Below, piece by piece: positions 1 to 10,942 of a stretch of 64,000 bases of DNA (within the stretch, counting starts at the first letter, position 1; each line of letters opens with the position of its first letter). A program made the position numbers and the translations under genes. The notes below the pieces were generated by a model. That model was given only the letters and a program-made list of their open reading frames with translations. It had not been told where the DNA came from and did not search any database. Origin of the DNA: Carnobacterium alterfunditum DSM 5972 (GTDB lineage: Bacteria > Bacillota > Bacilli > Lactobacillales > Carnobacteriaceae); contig NZ_JQLG01000004.1 of the NCBI RefSeq assembly GCF_000744115.1, forward strand, positions 930,001 through 994,000, given 5' to 3'.

Positions 1-1745
1 TCTGGACCTGTAATAACGCTGATTTTATCGGCCAAACCTAACTTCTCACCAATAGTTTTGGCAGTAAGCGGATGGTCTCCAGTAATCATATTGACTTCCA
101 CGCCTGCTTTTCGCATCTCTTTTAAAGAGCCAATAACCTCTTCACGTGGTGGGTCAATAATACCAGCTAAGCCTAGAAAAGTTATCCCCGAAAACAGCAG
201 ATCATGAGTGATCTCATTCACTCCATCCGAAATCAATTGGTACCCAACTGCCACCACTCGTTTTCCTTGGAGAGAAAGATCTTCAACTTTTGAATCCCAC
301 TTTACTTTATTAAATCGTGGATCCTGGGTAGTTGCCATTGGAAATAGCTTGTCGGGTGATCCTTTAATAAAGAGGATTTTTTGATTAGTCTCTGTATCCA
401 AAACCAATTTCGCCATGTAACGGTAATCAGAGTCAAAAGGGATCATATCTAGTTCTTGATACTGGTTTTTATAGCCGTATTCATATATTTTATGATACAA
501 CGTCAAGAATGAGCCATCTGTTGGTTCTCCATTCAATGACCAAGTATCACCTTCTTTTATAAGTGTTGTGTCATTAGCTTCGTATCCCGCATCTAAAAAG
601 AGTGTTAAGTGTTGATTTAATTCAACACGATTTTTAAATTCTGTGATTTCCCCTTTAGGTTCATAACCATCACCCGTTACTTCATAATGGTGGTTATCAA
701 TATAAATATCTTTAACCGTCATTTCATTTTTCGTTAACGTTCCGGTTTTGTCTGTCGCAATAATATCGACCGATCCCAAAGTTTCAACTGCGGGTAGTGA
801 TTTAACAATGGTGTGTTTCTTTTTCGCCATGTCACTTACACCCATAGCCAAAATTACAGAGGTGGTCGCTGGAAGTCCTTCTGGTATAGAGCCTACGATC
901 ATTGTTACTACTGCTAAAGAAAGGATGGACAAGGAATGGGTTTCTAAGAGCATTCCGATGATAAAGAGGACAATTGCCGCACCGATCACGACATAAGATA
1001 CCCCTTTTCCTAGCCCGTCGATTTCTCGCATCAAAGGAGTTTTTCTTTCTTTTACCCCTTTAACTTCTAACGATATTTTTCCGATTTCTGTTTGTTCAGC
1101 TGTCGCGACTACAACACCTAGTCCACTCCCATTTGTCACAGAAGTCGAAGCAAAGGCGATGTTCGTTTGCTCTGCCAATGCAACATCATTATCTGCTAGT
1201 GTTTGGATTGTTTTCTCGACTGAATCTGCTTCTCCTGTAAGGGCAGATTCTTGAATGCGTAAGCTATCTATATCTATGATTCGTAGATCCGCTGGCACGC
1301 TATCCCCTGCTTCTAGAAAAACAACATCGCCTGACACTAACTCTTCTGCAGGAACATCTAATCTCTGCCCTTCACGGTAGACCGTTGCTTGGGTCGATAA
1401 CATACTTTTTATTTTTTCTAGCGCATCTGAGGCATTCACTTCTTGGTAATACCCAATCAAAGCGTTGACGATCACTACAAATCCAATAATAACCGCATCT
1501 GACACGTGTCCCATTACTAGCGTTAACAAAGCAGCAAAAATCAAGATGTATATGATCATATTATTGAATTGTCGAACAAAAAGTTTCCATTTGGGTGTTG
1601 TTTCGGTGACCAGTTGATTAAGGCCATCTGCTTCTAAACGCTTCTTTGCTTCTATTTGGCTTAATCCTGATTCAAAATCCTCTTGTGCATAATTTTTAGA
1701 TAAACTTGCAACAGTTTTTTGATAATTTTTTATATTTGGTTTCAT
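1..1745 (-). CDS. Cation-transporting P-type ATPase, type II (C-terminus off the left edge)
   Basis: A membrane pump that uses ATP to move cations, probably Ca2+ or a related ion. It reads without interruption from ATG at 1745 (ribosome site GAGAGGAA) to the window edge, 581 codons. Visible landmarks are an N-terminal cytosolic segment, a transmembrane pair around residues 62-100, the A-domain TGE at 170-172, the M4 motif IPEGLPA at 287-293, the phosphorylated aspartate of DKTGT (Asp332) and TGDHPLT near residue 550. The C-terminal transmembrane helices lie outside the window. IPEGLP in M4 is typical of Ca2+/Mn2+ or Na+/K+-type pumps and not of copper or cadmium pumps, which have CPx. The ion itself is not settled by what is visible. 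Confidence 0.9.
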   Translation of the reverse strand, partial: MKPNIKNYQKTVASLSKNYAQEDFESGLSQIEAKKRLEADGLNQLVTETTPKWKLFVRQFNNMIIYILIFAALLTLVMGHVSDAVIIGFVVIVNALIGYYQEVNASDALEKIKSMLSTQATVYREGQRLDVPAEELVSGDVVFLEAGDSVPADLRIIDIDSLRIQESALTGEADSVEKTIQTLADNDVALAEQTNIAFASTSVTNGSGLGVVVATAEQTEIGKISLEVKGVKERKTPLMREIDGLGKGVSYVVIGAAIVLFIIGMLLETHSLSILSLAVVTMIVGSIPEGLPATTSVILAMGVSDMAKKKHTIVKSLPAVETLGSVDIIATDKTGTLTKNEMTVKDIYIDNHHYEVTGDGYEPKGEITEFKNRVELNQHLTLFLDAGYEANDTTLIKEGDTWSLNGEPTDGSFLTLYHKIYEYGYKNQYQELDMIPFDSDYRYMAKLVLDTETNQKILFIKGSPDKLFPMATTQDPRFNKVKWDSKVEDLSLQGKRVVAVGYQLISDGVNEITHDLLFSGITFLGLAGIIDPPREEVIGSLKEMRKAGVEVNMITGDHPLTAKTIGEKLGLADKISVITGP

Positions 1746-2158
1746 TTTCTTATATTCCTCTCTTATCTTCATTTTAAGTGCATGCAAAATAGCACCTCAT
1801 CTTTTGATGACGCACCTAGCTACTCTATTTGAAGAGATAAAATATAAAAAAACTTGTACAAATCACCCTCGTCATCATCTGACATTTAAAAACCACCCCC
1901 GCCATATTTACCTCTAGGTTAACATACCTCTCATCTATCTTCAAATATGCTCAATCTTATTCTCGCTGCTGGAATATCCTCGATTTTGACCAAATAACCG
2001 ATTGGTTGCTTAAGAGAATGGATAATGGGAACAAAAAAACACTGTGCAAAACTTTAGAATATAAGCTATCGTTAGCCCAATCATTTATAAAATAAACAGT
2101 TTTATAAATAAAGTCTTCAATAAACACAAATGTGCATCGAAGACTTTACATATTTAAT
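1746..2158. other. Intergenic leader of the P-type ATPase
   Basis: No gene is seen here. On the minus strand about 50 nt before the ATPase start there is a small hairpin (arms GCGTCATC and GATGAGGTGC, + positions about 1795-1815) preceded by GAGTAGC. It may be a structured leader but could not be assigned to a riboswitch class. The rest is AT-rich spacer up to the IS1380 insertion, whose target duplication TTAAT is at 2154-2158. Confidence 0.4.
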
Positions 2159-3827
2159 CCTGAATAATTCATACTTTTTCTAAAACGCTCTGGAAAAGCT
2201 GTTATAACGCTAGTTTGAGTTAATTTTCTCAGCACCCTTTGGGTGTGCAAAAAGAACCCCAATCTGCTATGGTTAAAGCGACTAAACATAACCAAAGAAA
2301 GGGGTTCTCTCTATGGCAACTTTACATGAAAATCGTTTGCTTTTCAATTCAAACATTACGGTATCTCACTCTGGGGGTAATTTATCCTCAGATTCCGGAT
2401 TGATATTAGTTAAGGAATTCATGCACACCATTAATTTCTCTAACATTTTGAAACAAACCCTCACTATTAACGATGATCGACTTTACTATAACCATGCTAA
2501 TCATTCAATTATTGAACAAATCCTTTTTCAATTGATTGCTGGATATCAAACGGATTCTTCGGCTGACGTTTTATCAAAAGATCCCATTTTCCAGAGTCTA
2601 TTAGCTAAAGAGCAACTCGCTTCACAACCGTCTATTTCTCGTTTATGGGATCGGTTAAGTCAAGAAAACATTTCCCAATTACAAGAAGTCAATCAAATCC
2701 TGATTGATAAAGTACGTACTGCTCGTAATACAACTGAAATGATTTTTGATCTAGACTCAACACATTCGGATACCTTTGGCAATCAGGAGAAGTCGAATTA
2801 TAATGCCCATTACCAAACGAATGGCTATCATCCACTTGTTGCCTTTGAAGGTCTGACTGGCGACTTTTTGAAAGCAGAACTTCGTTCTGGTAATGTGTAC
2901 ACATCCAATGGTGTTGCAGATTTTGTCCGACCACTTTTTGACCATTACCAAGAAACCGTACCTGTAAGTTCTATTCTAGTGCGTGCAGATAGTGGTTTTG
3001 CAACTCCTGAATTATATGAACTGTGTGAAAAACGTCAAAATTTTTATATTGTTCGATTGAAATCGAATCGCAACTTAGGAAAAATCGCTGAGCAATTTGT
3101 ATCTATAAATGACCAGCAGGATTGAGATAAAAAAGAAGTTCACTACGCTTCTACACTCTATCAAGCGAAGAGCTGGACACATCCACGAAGAATTTGTATT
3201 AAATCTACGCGCGAAGCAACCGAATTGATTGCTCGACATGAATTTATCATAACCAATTTATCAGAGAACCTTTCTGCAGAAGCGGTCTTTCAAACCTATT
3301 CTAAAAGAGGCACCATGGAAAATTACATTAAAGAGGCCAAAAATGGATTTTATTTCGATAAAACCAACAGTCCTCGTTTTTTAGAAAATCATGCACGTAT
3401 GATGGTGAGTGTACTAGCTTACAACATCGTCAATTTTATGCGTACTCTTTGTTTTACGAAAGAAACCAAAGGTTTTCAAGTTTCAACTATTCGTTTGCTC
3501 TTATTTAAAGTAGCGGGTAAACTTGTTCATTCTGGACGAAAAACCTTTTTAAAACTCAGTTCCTATCACGTTTACCATGAACTTTTCCATAAAATTTTGC
3601 GGAATATTCAGCATTTCAAATGGCAGTAACACTCACACCTAATGGAATAGTTTAAAAAAAAAGGCTAATTTCAAGGGGTTAGTATGCCTAAAAATCTTAA
3701 TTTTCTGACAAAAAAATAAGTGACTTGGAAATTTGAAGTAAAATAAGTAAACCTAACAAACTAATGACCTGAAAGAAGTGAAAAATGCACCAATTATTAT
3801 TTTTTTTAAAAGTATGAATCATTCAGG
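2159..3827 (+). mobile_element. IS1380-family insertion sequence, copy 1 (defective)
   Basis: The element is 1669 bp. Its ends are near-identical 20-bp inverted repeats: the left end begins CCTGAATAATTCATACTTTT, and the right end reads the same in reverse with one mismatch (TGATTC for TAATTC). It is flanked by a 5-bp target duplication TTAAT at 2154-2158 and 3828-3832. A second copy of the same length and orientation is at 18418-20086. The IS1678-like group of Enterococcus is a plausible relative, recalled from family knowledge. The single transposase gene has a nonsense mutation, so this copy could move only with transposase supplied from another copy. Confidence 0.95.
2313..3629 (+). pseudogene. 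IS1380-family transposase, nonsense-mutated
   Basis: This is a DDE transposase of 438 codons, closely similar along its length to the intact copy at 18572-19888. The frame is interrupted by TGA at 3123-3125, where the other copy has TGG (Trp271). The next codons also differ (GAT AAA against TAT AGA), and the same frame then continues open to 3629. The damage is therefore a point nonsense mutation and not a frameshift. The start ATG at 2313 follows an AAAGAAAGGGG ribosome site. A 270-residue N-terminal product could still be made; a GTG or TTG restart downstream is possible but unsupported. Confidence 0.93.
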
Positions 3828-3890
3828 TTAATAGCTATATGATTTTTTATATGGATAAATTTAGCTAAAATTCACTCGATTGGCAAAATA

Positions 3891-3965
3891 AAAAAAGCAG
3901 CGTGAGATAATTCACTCACGCTACTTAAACTAGCTTTCATTTAAATACTTACTTTAGCTCATCTA
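3891..3965 (-). terminator. Hairpin terminator, member of a dispersed hairpin family
   Basis: The inverted repeat AGCAGCGTGAG / CTCACGCTAC (+ strand 3897-3923) is preceded on the + strand by an A-run, which becomes a U-run when read on the minus strand. It therefore fits as the terminator of the small minus-strand gene at 4015-4170. Related hairpins occur at 18268-18302 and 53755-53791. The similarity to the third copy extends through the following 40 bases (both end ...TTTAGCTCATC). Confidence 0.6.
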
Positions 3966-4014
3966 CATCGTTTAACCAAGAGCTTTTTTTCGTCAGTTCT
4001 GTTGAAAAAAACTC

Positions 4015-4170
4015 TTAGCTTTTAATTCTCTTTCCAATAACATTTCCTGCCCATCCACCGATGATCATAACAACGAGGAATATCCATCCAGAAAGCGAGA
4101 AGTTTGCGATTGGTGTATACAAGGCTGCATTAGAACTTTTTATAAATAACATCATTACATATATTTTCAC
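4015..4170 (-). CDS. Small hydrophobic protein of unknown function
   Basis: A 51-residue product with one strong transmembrane segment near the C-terminus (LSGWIFLVVMIIGGWAGNVI) and a short basic tail (GKRIKS). The frame is open further upstream to a TTG at 4215, but that start has no ribosome site. A GTG at 4170 follows AGAAAGGAA at a rather long spacing and is preferred here; ATG at 4155 is the other option. No family is recognised. It stands alone between an IS1380 copy and the sugar operon, with a terminator on each side. Confidence 0.4.
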   Translation of the reverse strand: MKIYVMMLFIKSSNAALYTPIANFSLSGWIFLVVMIIGGWAGNVIGKRIKS

Positions 4171-4299
4171 TGCTCTTTTATTTCCTTTCTTTCTTATAAA
4201 AAAATAAATATACAAGATAGTACAATAAAGTGTTAGAGAATAACATTTTTAATGCACTCATTTGGATAAAGTTATTTAAAGAGAATCTTGCATAGAAAA

Positions 4300-4340
4300 G
4301 ACCGCTAGCACTTTATTAAAAAGTATTAGCGGTCTTTTCT
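4300..4340. terminator. Terminator after the GH1 gene
   Basis: Stem GACCGCTAGCACT / AGTATTAGCGGTC (4300-4334) with U-rich sequence on both sides (TTTTCT after it on the + strand, TTTTCTATG after it on the minus strand). It can work in both directions; its main role is probably to end the minus-strand sugar operon whose last gene stops at 4385. Confidence 0.8.
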
Positions 4341-4384
4341 CATTAATTCATCTTATTTCTAGCAATCTTATACATTTTTTCTAA

Positions 4385-5857
<1,473 letters not shown>

Positions 5858-5910
5858 TTAAGTTTGGACTGACTTGTACAAATTGACCAACTTTTTATTT
5901 TAGCCTCATT

Positions 5911-6873
5911 TTATCGACTAACTGGATCGCTTTCTTGTTTTTCACTTTCCAGCTTTCTTTCGCGGTCTTCTTTCATAGCTTTATAGCTTGCGCCAACAAT
6001 ACCTGCGTCGTTGAGGAAATGACACGGCACTATTTTTGCCAGCGTCATATTTTTCATATCACGATGTCCCGCTTGTAAACCTTGTACTCTTCGATTCAAT
6101 TCTTGTATAAAACTTTGATTAGCGCTGATGCCTCCTCCTACCAGAACGACCTCTGGATCCAACGAGACCAACACGTTGTAAATGCCGATTGCAAGATGGT
6201 CGTAAAAAGCATCAATCACATTTTTGGCTCGTAGATCTCCCGCCTCTGCAAGTTGGAAGATATCTTCCCCATCAAGATCTTGTTGGGGCATTGTCGCGTC
6301 AGATCCATCTAAGTATCTTTGGACTAAGCCGGATTGAACTGAACTCGTCAGGCTCACGGATGAAAGTCGGGTGTCACCATTTAAAACGGGCGCATTGATC
6401 ATAAAACCAAATTCCCCAGCTGTTGCATGTGCCCCGCGGTAGATATCATTATTGATCATAACGGCTCCGCCAATTCCTGTTCCTACTACGGCCGTAAAAT
6501 AGTTCTTGTATTTTCGCCCGGCTCCGAGCCATTTTTCGGCTAAAGCTGCACTATTTGCATCATTCTCGACTGCGACGTGCAGCCCTAATTCTTTTTCCAA
6601 GATATTTTTTAAATGGACACCATAGAAATCAAAAATCGCACCTCCCGTCGTCATAAAACCTGATTCTTCTACGATGCCTGGTGCACTGATGCCCACAGCT
6701 CTTATATCATGAGCTTCTTTATAATTCTCTACGATTATTTTGATATTTTTGATTATTTCAACACCCTCTGAGCTGGTCTTGATTTTGTCCTTATGCAAGA
6801 TATTGCCTTTTTCATCTAGGAGGCCGTATTTAATATTTGTTCCTCCTATATCGATACCAATATATTTCCCCAT
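5911..6873 (-). CDS. ROK-family sugar kinase, BglK-like (beta-glucoside kinase)
   Basis: ATP-dependent sugar kinase, 320 residues. ROK motifs seen are the N-terminal phosphate loop IGIDIGGTNIKYG, the catalytic aspartate in VENDANSAALAE, GTGIGGA and GEFGFM. The CxCGxxGC zinc motif of most ROK glucokinases is missing. The pattern SAPGIV..GGAIFDF..VENDAN..GTGIGG resembles Klebsiella BglK, which phosphorylates cellobiose-type disaccharides at O6. The start is placed at the second ATG (6873), which has AGGA six bases upstream; the ATG at 6885 has its only purine run directly against it. Its neighbours are a GH94 phosphorylase upstream and a 6-phospho-beta-glucosidase downstream. Glucokinase is the alternative function. 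Confidence 0.85.
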   Translation of the reverse strand: MGKYIGIDIGGTNIKYGLLDEKGNILHKDKIKTSSEGVEIIKNIKIIVENYKEAHDIRAVGISAPGIVEESGFMTTGGAIFDFYGVHLKNILEKELGLHVAVENDANSAALAEKWLGAGRKYKNYFTAVVGTGIGGAVMINNDIYRGAHATAGEFGFMINAPVLNGDTRLSSVSLTSSVQSGLVQRYLDGSDATMPQQDLDGEDIFQLAEAGDLRAKNVIDAFYDHLAIGIYNVLVSLDPEVVLVGGGISANQSFIQELNRRVQGLQAGHRDMKNMTLAKIVPCHFLNDAGIVGASYKAMKEDRERKLESEKQESDPVSR

Positions 6874-6916
6874 TTTTTTCCTCATTCCTGAACAATAAGT
6901 CGATATAGAAATATTT

Positions 6917-9900
6917 TTACCCTAAGGTCACGTGCATGCTTTTCACGGTCTTATTTCTTATATCTATTGCTTCTTGATTTAGTATGCGATCGCCTTCGAT
7001 CACCTTAACCTGATCATCCGCGTATAGAATACTGTAACGGATTGGTTTCACACCCTTTTCACCGTACGTATGTTGCATTTTAGCATTACTGTAAGTCACC
7101 TTTATTTCACCTAACAAGGTGAATTGAACGGTACCGTCCTCCTTGAATAGCTCTTTATGTAGCGCTGGTAAGAGTTGAAAAGATAACTGTTTTTTATCCT
7201 TGTCATAGGTAAATGGACGTTCACCTATAAACATTTGAACCCACATATTCAAGAATTCAACCGTTGAACCACTGAGACGTGCCACAAAACCTTTACCATG
7301 GATGCTCTCATCTGGATTCGCACTACTAGCGATAAAGGAAGAATTTTCTAGGATACTTCTACCGTAAATGTTCGGATCCAAGTTGGGGATCAACATAGTT
7401 TCAAGGTCTTCATAAAAAGCGTCATACAAGCCACTCTTTAATAATGCCAGTAAGTATTTATAAGTCATATGCAAGAAAACAGATTCATTTTCTAACCATC
7501 CCGGTGTGAAGAACTTGGCTCTTCCTAGTTCAATGGGCTCATTCGTCAATGGTCCGCTTGTCTTATACATCTGTAGCTTACGATCATAGATTTCTGATTC
7601 CTTGACAGCCTGATATATATTATACGCTTCTTTCGTGCTGTTCGTTACTTTTAGTTTTTTGACCAAACCTTCTAAAAATGGGGTTACTGCATGTGGTTTC
7701 AATGTTTCATCATTTTTTTCAAAGTAAAAGTATGTTGGCAGCAAGGCTGGTCCATTATACTTTTCTACTGCCTCAATGGCTTGATCTACTCGCTTGGTTA
7801 AGGAATAAACCAACTGCTCAACCGCCTCTTGATTGAGAACTTTCATTTCTCCGGAAAGATCTTGGTAAATGTCTGCTCGGTATTTTTCTAGCAGTCTTGT
7901 AGTTTGTTCCCAAAATGCTTGATCATCGTCTTGCATCAACGTCAGATGTTCTTGTAGTTTTTCAAGGAATCGGAACGCTTCGATTGGTAAAGCGTAGACG
8001 CATCCCTCTAGATCCACTTGCTCGATTAAAGTCATTAAACGTTTCAGTTCAAATAACTCGGAAGTGCTGGTCCCGAACAAGCTAGGCAATCCATTCAAAG
8101 AATCATTCCAACCCGGTTTTCCGGCTTCCATCCCGATACCATAACCAAACGGAGCGATCGTTGCCGTTTTGATGGCGGCTAACAAAAGGAGCTTAGAGTA
8201 AAGGTTGGTTGTGATAGGCGTTTTATTTGGTGCTTCTACCCACTGGCTACTGTCGCCTTCCTTATGGTCTAGAGCGTTATATTGTCGGTATTCATTGTCT
8301 TTCTGGACATATTTTATTTCCCTAGGTTGGACACAAACTTTATTTTGATAGTACTTGTATGGGCGTTCAAATAATAAGGTCTGTTTCTTATCTGGGTAAA
8401 TAGCCAAATAACTTTCGATAAGATCGATGTTGTAGGTCCAATGATCGATCCAGAATCCTTCACCATGATCTGCTTCTAGGTTTTCACTGCTGGCGAACAG
8501 GACGTAGGCTAACAGCTCCTCAAAAGAGCTAGTCAAATCAATTGTATTTTCTTCAATAAAACGCAATAATTCGCCTGGTTCAAATGGTTTATCAAAGAAT
8601 GAAAGCAGCATCTTTTTCTGTTCTGTTTCTTTCAAGAACGGGGCGATATCTGTATCGGTACCATTGAAAGTAAAAAGAACCTTTTTTATCACAAGTGGAT
8701 TGTAACCATCCAGTTGGATCAATTCCATGAAATGGCGGATATTAGCATCCTCTACTTCAGTTGTGAAATAAACATCCATCCGTCGATTTTGGTTGATATC
8801 GCGGTAGTTCCCATTCCCTTGTGAGTAATAGGTAGGAGACGTCGAGAAGAAATTATAGTCTCTTTCTAAATCGCCATGCTTACGCGAATAAACGTAATAA
8901 GCTTGTTGCTTATCCTTATAGGTGTGGATCGTTGGAAAGCCACCCCGCAACCCATTATCTAAGTAAGATTGTCGGGCGTATTGGTCAAATTTCGTACTAG
9001 CAGTACTTGTTTGAATGACGTCGGTCAACTCATCCGTTAAACCTTGTGCAGTAATAAAGGCTTGCTTTACTGTATCTTCGTTTAAGTGTTGAGACAGATA
9101 TTTCGAGACTGTGTCCTCATCTTTTCCATAACCAACCAGCGTCATCAACTCAACACTTTTTCCTGGTAACAACTCCCCTTGCCATAGTGTAAATCCAGCA
9201 GAGACTCTATTGGTACTGACTTGATTTTGTTTATTTATTTCAGAAACAGCGTTCTGATTAAAATGGTCAGCTTTGCGTAATGTTTCATCCTTGCCGAAAA
9301 TAAGCTGGCGGTCATAAATAATTGATGCCGGTGTTACTTTTTCATTTTCCTTTACCAATGACGTATAGAAGTTGCCGCTATGCATCTCCTTAACCTCCAC
9401 AGTATCTTCTGTGCTCCCTCGCAAGTGATAAAAGTTAAAGGAATTATCAACCTTTTTGACATCAAACCAACTCTTCAATGTGTTGCTGATTTCTTTGTAG
9501 TCTGCATTTGCGATTCCCGCCGGCAGAATTGCCGCCAAACCGTCTGCTACTTCGAGACTGACTGCTTCATTACTATTATTCACGATATTAACGGTACGAA
9601 CCAGTGCTCCAATCGGTGCATGCGGCAAACTGTAATAGCGAACAACAAGACTTAGGTTTTCATCATGCTGCTTGTAGTTTAATGTCAGATGATTCATACC
9701 GATCGTCATTGTTTCCGTAGCATTTTCGCTCGGGTCAGAGAACGGTTCAAAAGCGGTTGTTTCACCCTCTCTTCGAACTTTTAAAAAAGTTCGAAACCCT
9801 TGCAAAGGTGTGTGTTGATAGGCTTTATCTGCTGGCAGGAATTCTGAGATTGCTGAATCCTTATTCTCTATTCCAAAACTACTGATCGCTTGGCCCCGAT

Positions 9901-10024
9901 TGATGTAGAACATCCAAAGAGGGATCCCTTTTAAGCCCACGATTCCCGGTAAGAAACTTGAGAAGGCAGAAGTTGTTTGGTAATTTTCAATAATAAATTC
10001 ATTTTTTTCATTTAGTTTATACAA
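6917..10024 (-). CDS. GH94 phosphorylase, probable 1,2-beta-oligoglucan phosphorylase
   Basis: Cytosolic glycoside phosphorylase of 1035 residues, too long for a cellobiose phosphorylase (about 800) and close to the 1,2-beta-oligoglucan phosphorylases of Listeria type. The expected reaction is beta-1,2-glucan oligomer plus phosphate giving the shortened oligomer plus glucose 1-phosphate. The N-terminal region up to about residue 300 fits the GH94 beta-sandwich, followed by a helical linker and the (alpha/alpha)6 barrel. The general acid is read as Asp641 in PGWNDSLNGLP. The TTG start at 10024 follows AAGAGGGTG at seven bases. The gene lies between the permease genes and the kinase. Specificity is inferred from the operon make-up and length; cellobionate, laminaribiose or other beta-glucan activities are not excluded. 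Confidence 0.85.
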   Translation of the reverse strand: MYKLNEKNEFIIENYQTTSAFSSFLPGIVGLKGIPLWMFYINRGQAISSFGIENKDSAISEFLPADKAYQHTPLQGFRTFLKVRREGETTAFEPFSDPSENATETMTIGMNHLTLNYKQHDENLSLVVRYYSLPHAPIGALVRTVNIVNNSNEAVSLEVADGLAAILPAGIANADYKEISNTLKSWFDVKKVDNSFNFYHLRGSTEDTVEVKEMHSGNFYTSLVKENEKVTPASIIYDRQLIFGKDETLRKADHFNQNAVSEINKQNQVSTNRVSAGFTLWQGELLPGKSVELMTLVGYGKDEDTVSKYLSQHLNEDTVKQAFITAQGLTDELTDVIQTSTASTKFDQYARQSYLDNGLRGGFPTIHTYKDKQQAYYVYSRKHGDLERDYNFFSTSPTYYSQGNGNYRDINQNRRMDVYFTTEVEDANIRHFMELIQLDGYNPLVIKKVLFTFNGTDTDIAPFLKETEQKKMLLSFFDKPFEPGELLRFIEENTIDLTSSFEELLAYVLFASSENLEADHGEGFWIDHWTYNIDLIESYLAIYPDKKQTLLFERPYKYYQNKVCVQPREIKYVQKDNEYRQYNALDHKEGDSSQWVEAPNKTPITTNLYSKLLLLAAIKTATIAPFGYGIGMEAGKPGWNDSLNGLPSLFGTSTSELFELKRLMTLIEQVDLEGCVYALPIEAFRFLEKLQEHLTLMQDDDQAFWEQTTRLLEKYRADIYQDLSGEMKVLNQEAVEQLVYSLTKRVDQAIEAVEKYNGPALLPTYFYFEKNDETLKPHAVTPFLEGLVKKLKVTNSTKEAYNIYQAVKESEIYDRKLQMYKTSGPLTNEPIELGRAKFFTPGWLENESVFLHMTYKYLLALLKSGLYDAFYEDLETMLIPNLDPNIYGRSILENSSFIASSANPDESIHGKGFVARLSGSTVEFLNMWVQMFIGERPFTYDKDKKQLSFQLLPALHKELFKEDGTVQFTLLGEIKVTYSNAKMQHTYGEKGVKPIRYSILYADDQVKVIEGDRILNQEAIDIRNKTVKSMHVTLG

Positions 10025-10043
10025 AGATTTACACCCTCTTTAG

Positions 10044-10940
10044 TTATTTTACAGCACCAGCCGAGATACTGTTGATGATGTGTTTTGATAAGAAGATAAA
10101 AGCTACCATGATCGGTACTACTGAAATAGCAATTCCTAAGTACATCGCTCCTAAGTTCATTGCCACTGGGGAACCGCTTAAAGCACCCATCATGACTGGC
10201 AAGGTAAACTTGCTTGGTGTTCTTAACATGATCAATGGCGTCATATAGTTGTTCCATGTTCCGATAAAAGTGAAGATTGCTTGGGTCGCGATTGCAGGTT
10301 TTAGGATAGGTAAAACAATTCGATGGAACATATAGATCTCTGATGCACCGTCGATCCGGGCTGCTTCTAAAATGGAAATTTGCATTGAAGAAACCAAATA
10401 TTGGCGAAAGAAGAATACTGTGAAAGGCGCAGCAATCGCTGGAATGATCAAAGGCCAATACGTATCTAGAATTCCTAAAGTACTGTTCAATTCATATTGT
10501 CCTAAAAGTCCAAGCTGTCCTGGGACCATCATAACGACTAGGAAAGCACCGAAAATAAAAGTTTTTCCTTTGAACTCGTAGAAAGCCATTGCAAAGGCAG
10601 TCAATGCTGAAAAATAGGCATTCAGTACGGTCACGGTTGTCGCAACAAACAAACTGTTTGCGAAGCCACGCCAGACATTCATGTAGCGGATCAACACATC
10701 ATAGTTGTCGAAGAATGATGTCCCAGGGACCAATGTGAATCCTCGAATGATTTCGGTGTTTGAACGAGTCGCATTGACCATCATCATAACGAAGGGGATG
10801 ATGGAAATTACGGATAATAGTATCAAAAAGATATAGAGGATCACTTTCAAAATTTTGATACGGTTTTTAAATACTTTCCCGATTGGAGCAACGGTTGGAT
10901 CAACGACCGGCTCAATGCTAACTGCTTTATCATTTTTCAT
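10044..10940 (-). CDS. Carbohydrate ABC transporter permease, MalG type
   Basis: Inner-membrane subunit of a sugar importer, 298 residues with about six transmembrane segments (first at about 32-55). The EAA loop that docks on the ATPase is seen as EAARIDGASEIYMFHRIVLP. It ends 20 bases before the GH94 start and begins three bases after the partner permease. No ATPase subunit is encoded here, which is common for this family, where a shared MsmK-type ATPase serves several importers. Together with the binding protein it should import beta-glucan oligomers. Confidence 0.93.
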   Translation of the reverse strand: MKNDKAVSIEPVVDPTVAPIGKVFKNRIKILKVILYIFLILLSVISIIPFVMMMVNATRSNTEIIRGFTLVPGTSFFDNYDVLIRYMNVWRGFANSLFVATTVTVLNAYFSALTAFAMAFYEFKGKTFIFGAFLVVMMVPGQLGLLGQYELNSTLGILDTYWPLIIPAIAAPFTVFFFRQYLVSSMQISILEAARIDGASEIYMFHRIVLPILKPAIATQAIFTFIGTWNNYMTPLIMLRTPSKFTLPVMMGALSGSPVAMNLGAMYLGIAISVVPIMVAFIFLSKHIINSISAGAVK

Positions 10941-10942
10941 AA

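Noticed and set aside
1746-1860. Manganese (yybP-ykoY) riboswitch before the P-type ATPase
   Set aside because: GAGTAGC and a following hairpin are suggestive, but the second conserved loop and the closing stem could not be found.
9380-9655. Open frames on the strand opposite large genes
   Set aside because: They are shadows of strongly supported genes such as GH94, purL and purF, without ribosome sites or recognisable products.
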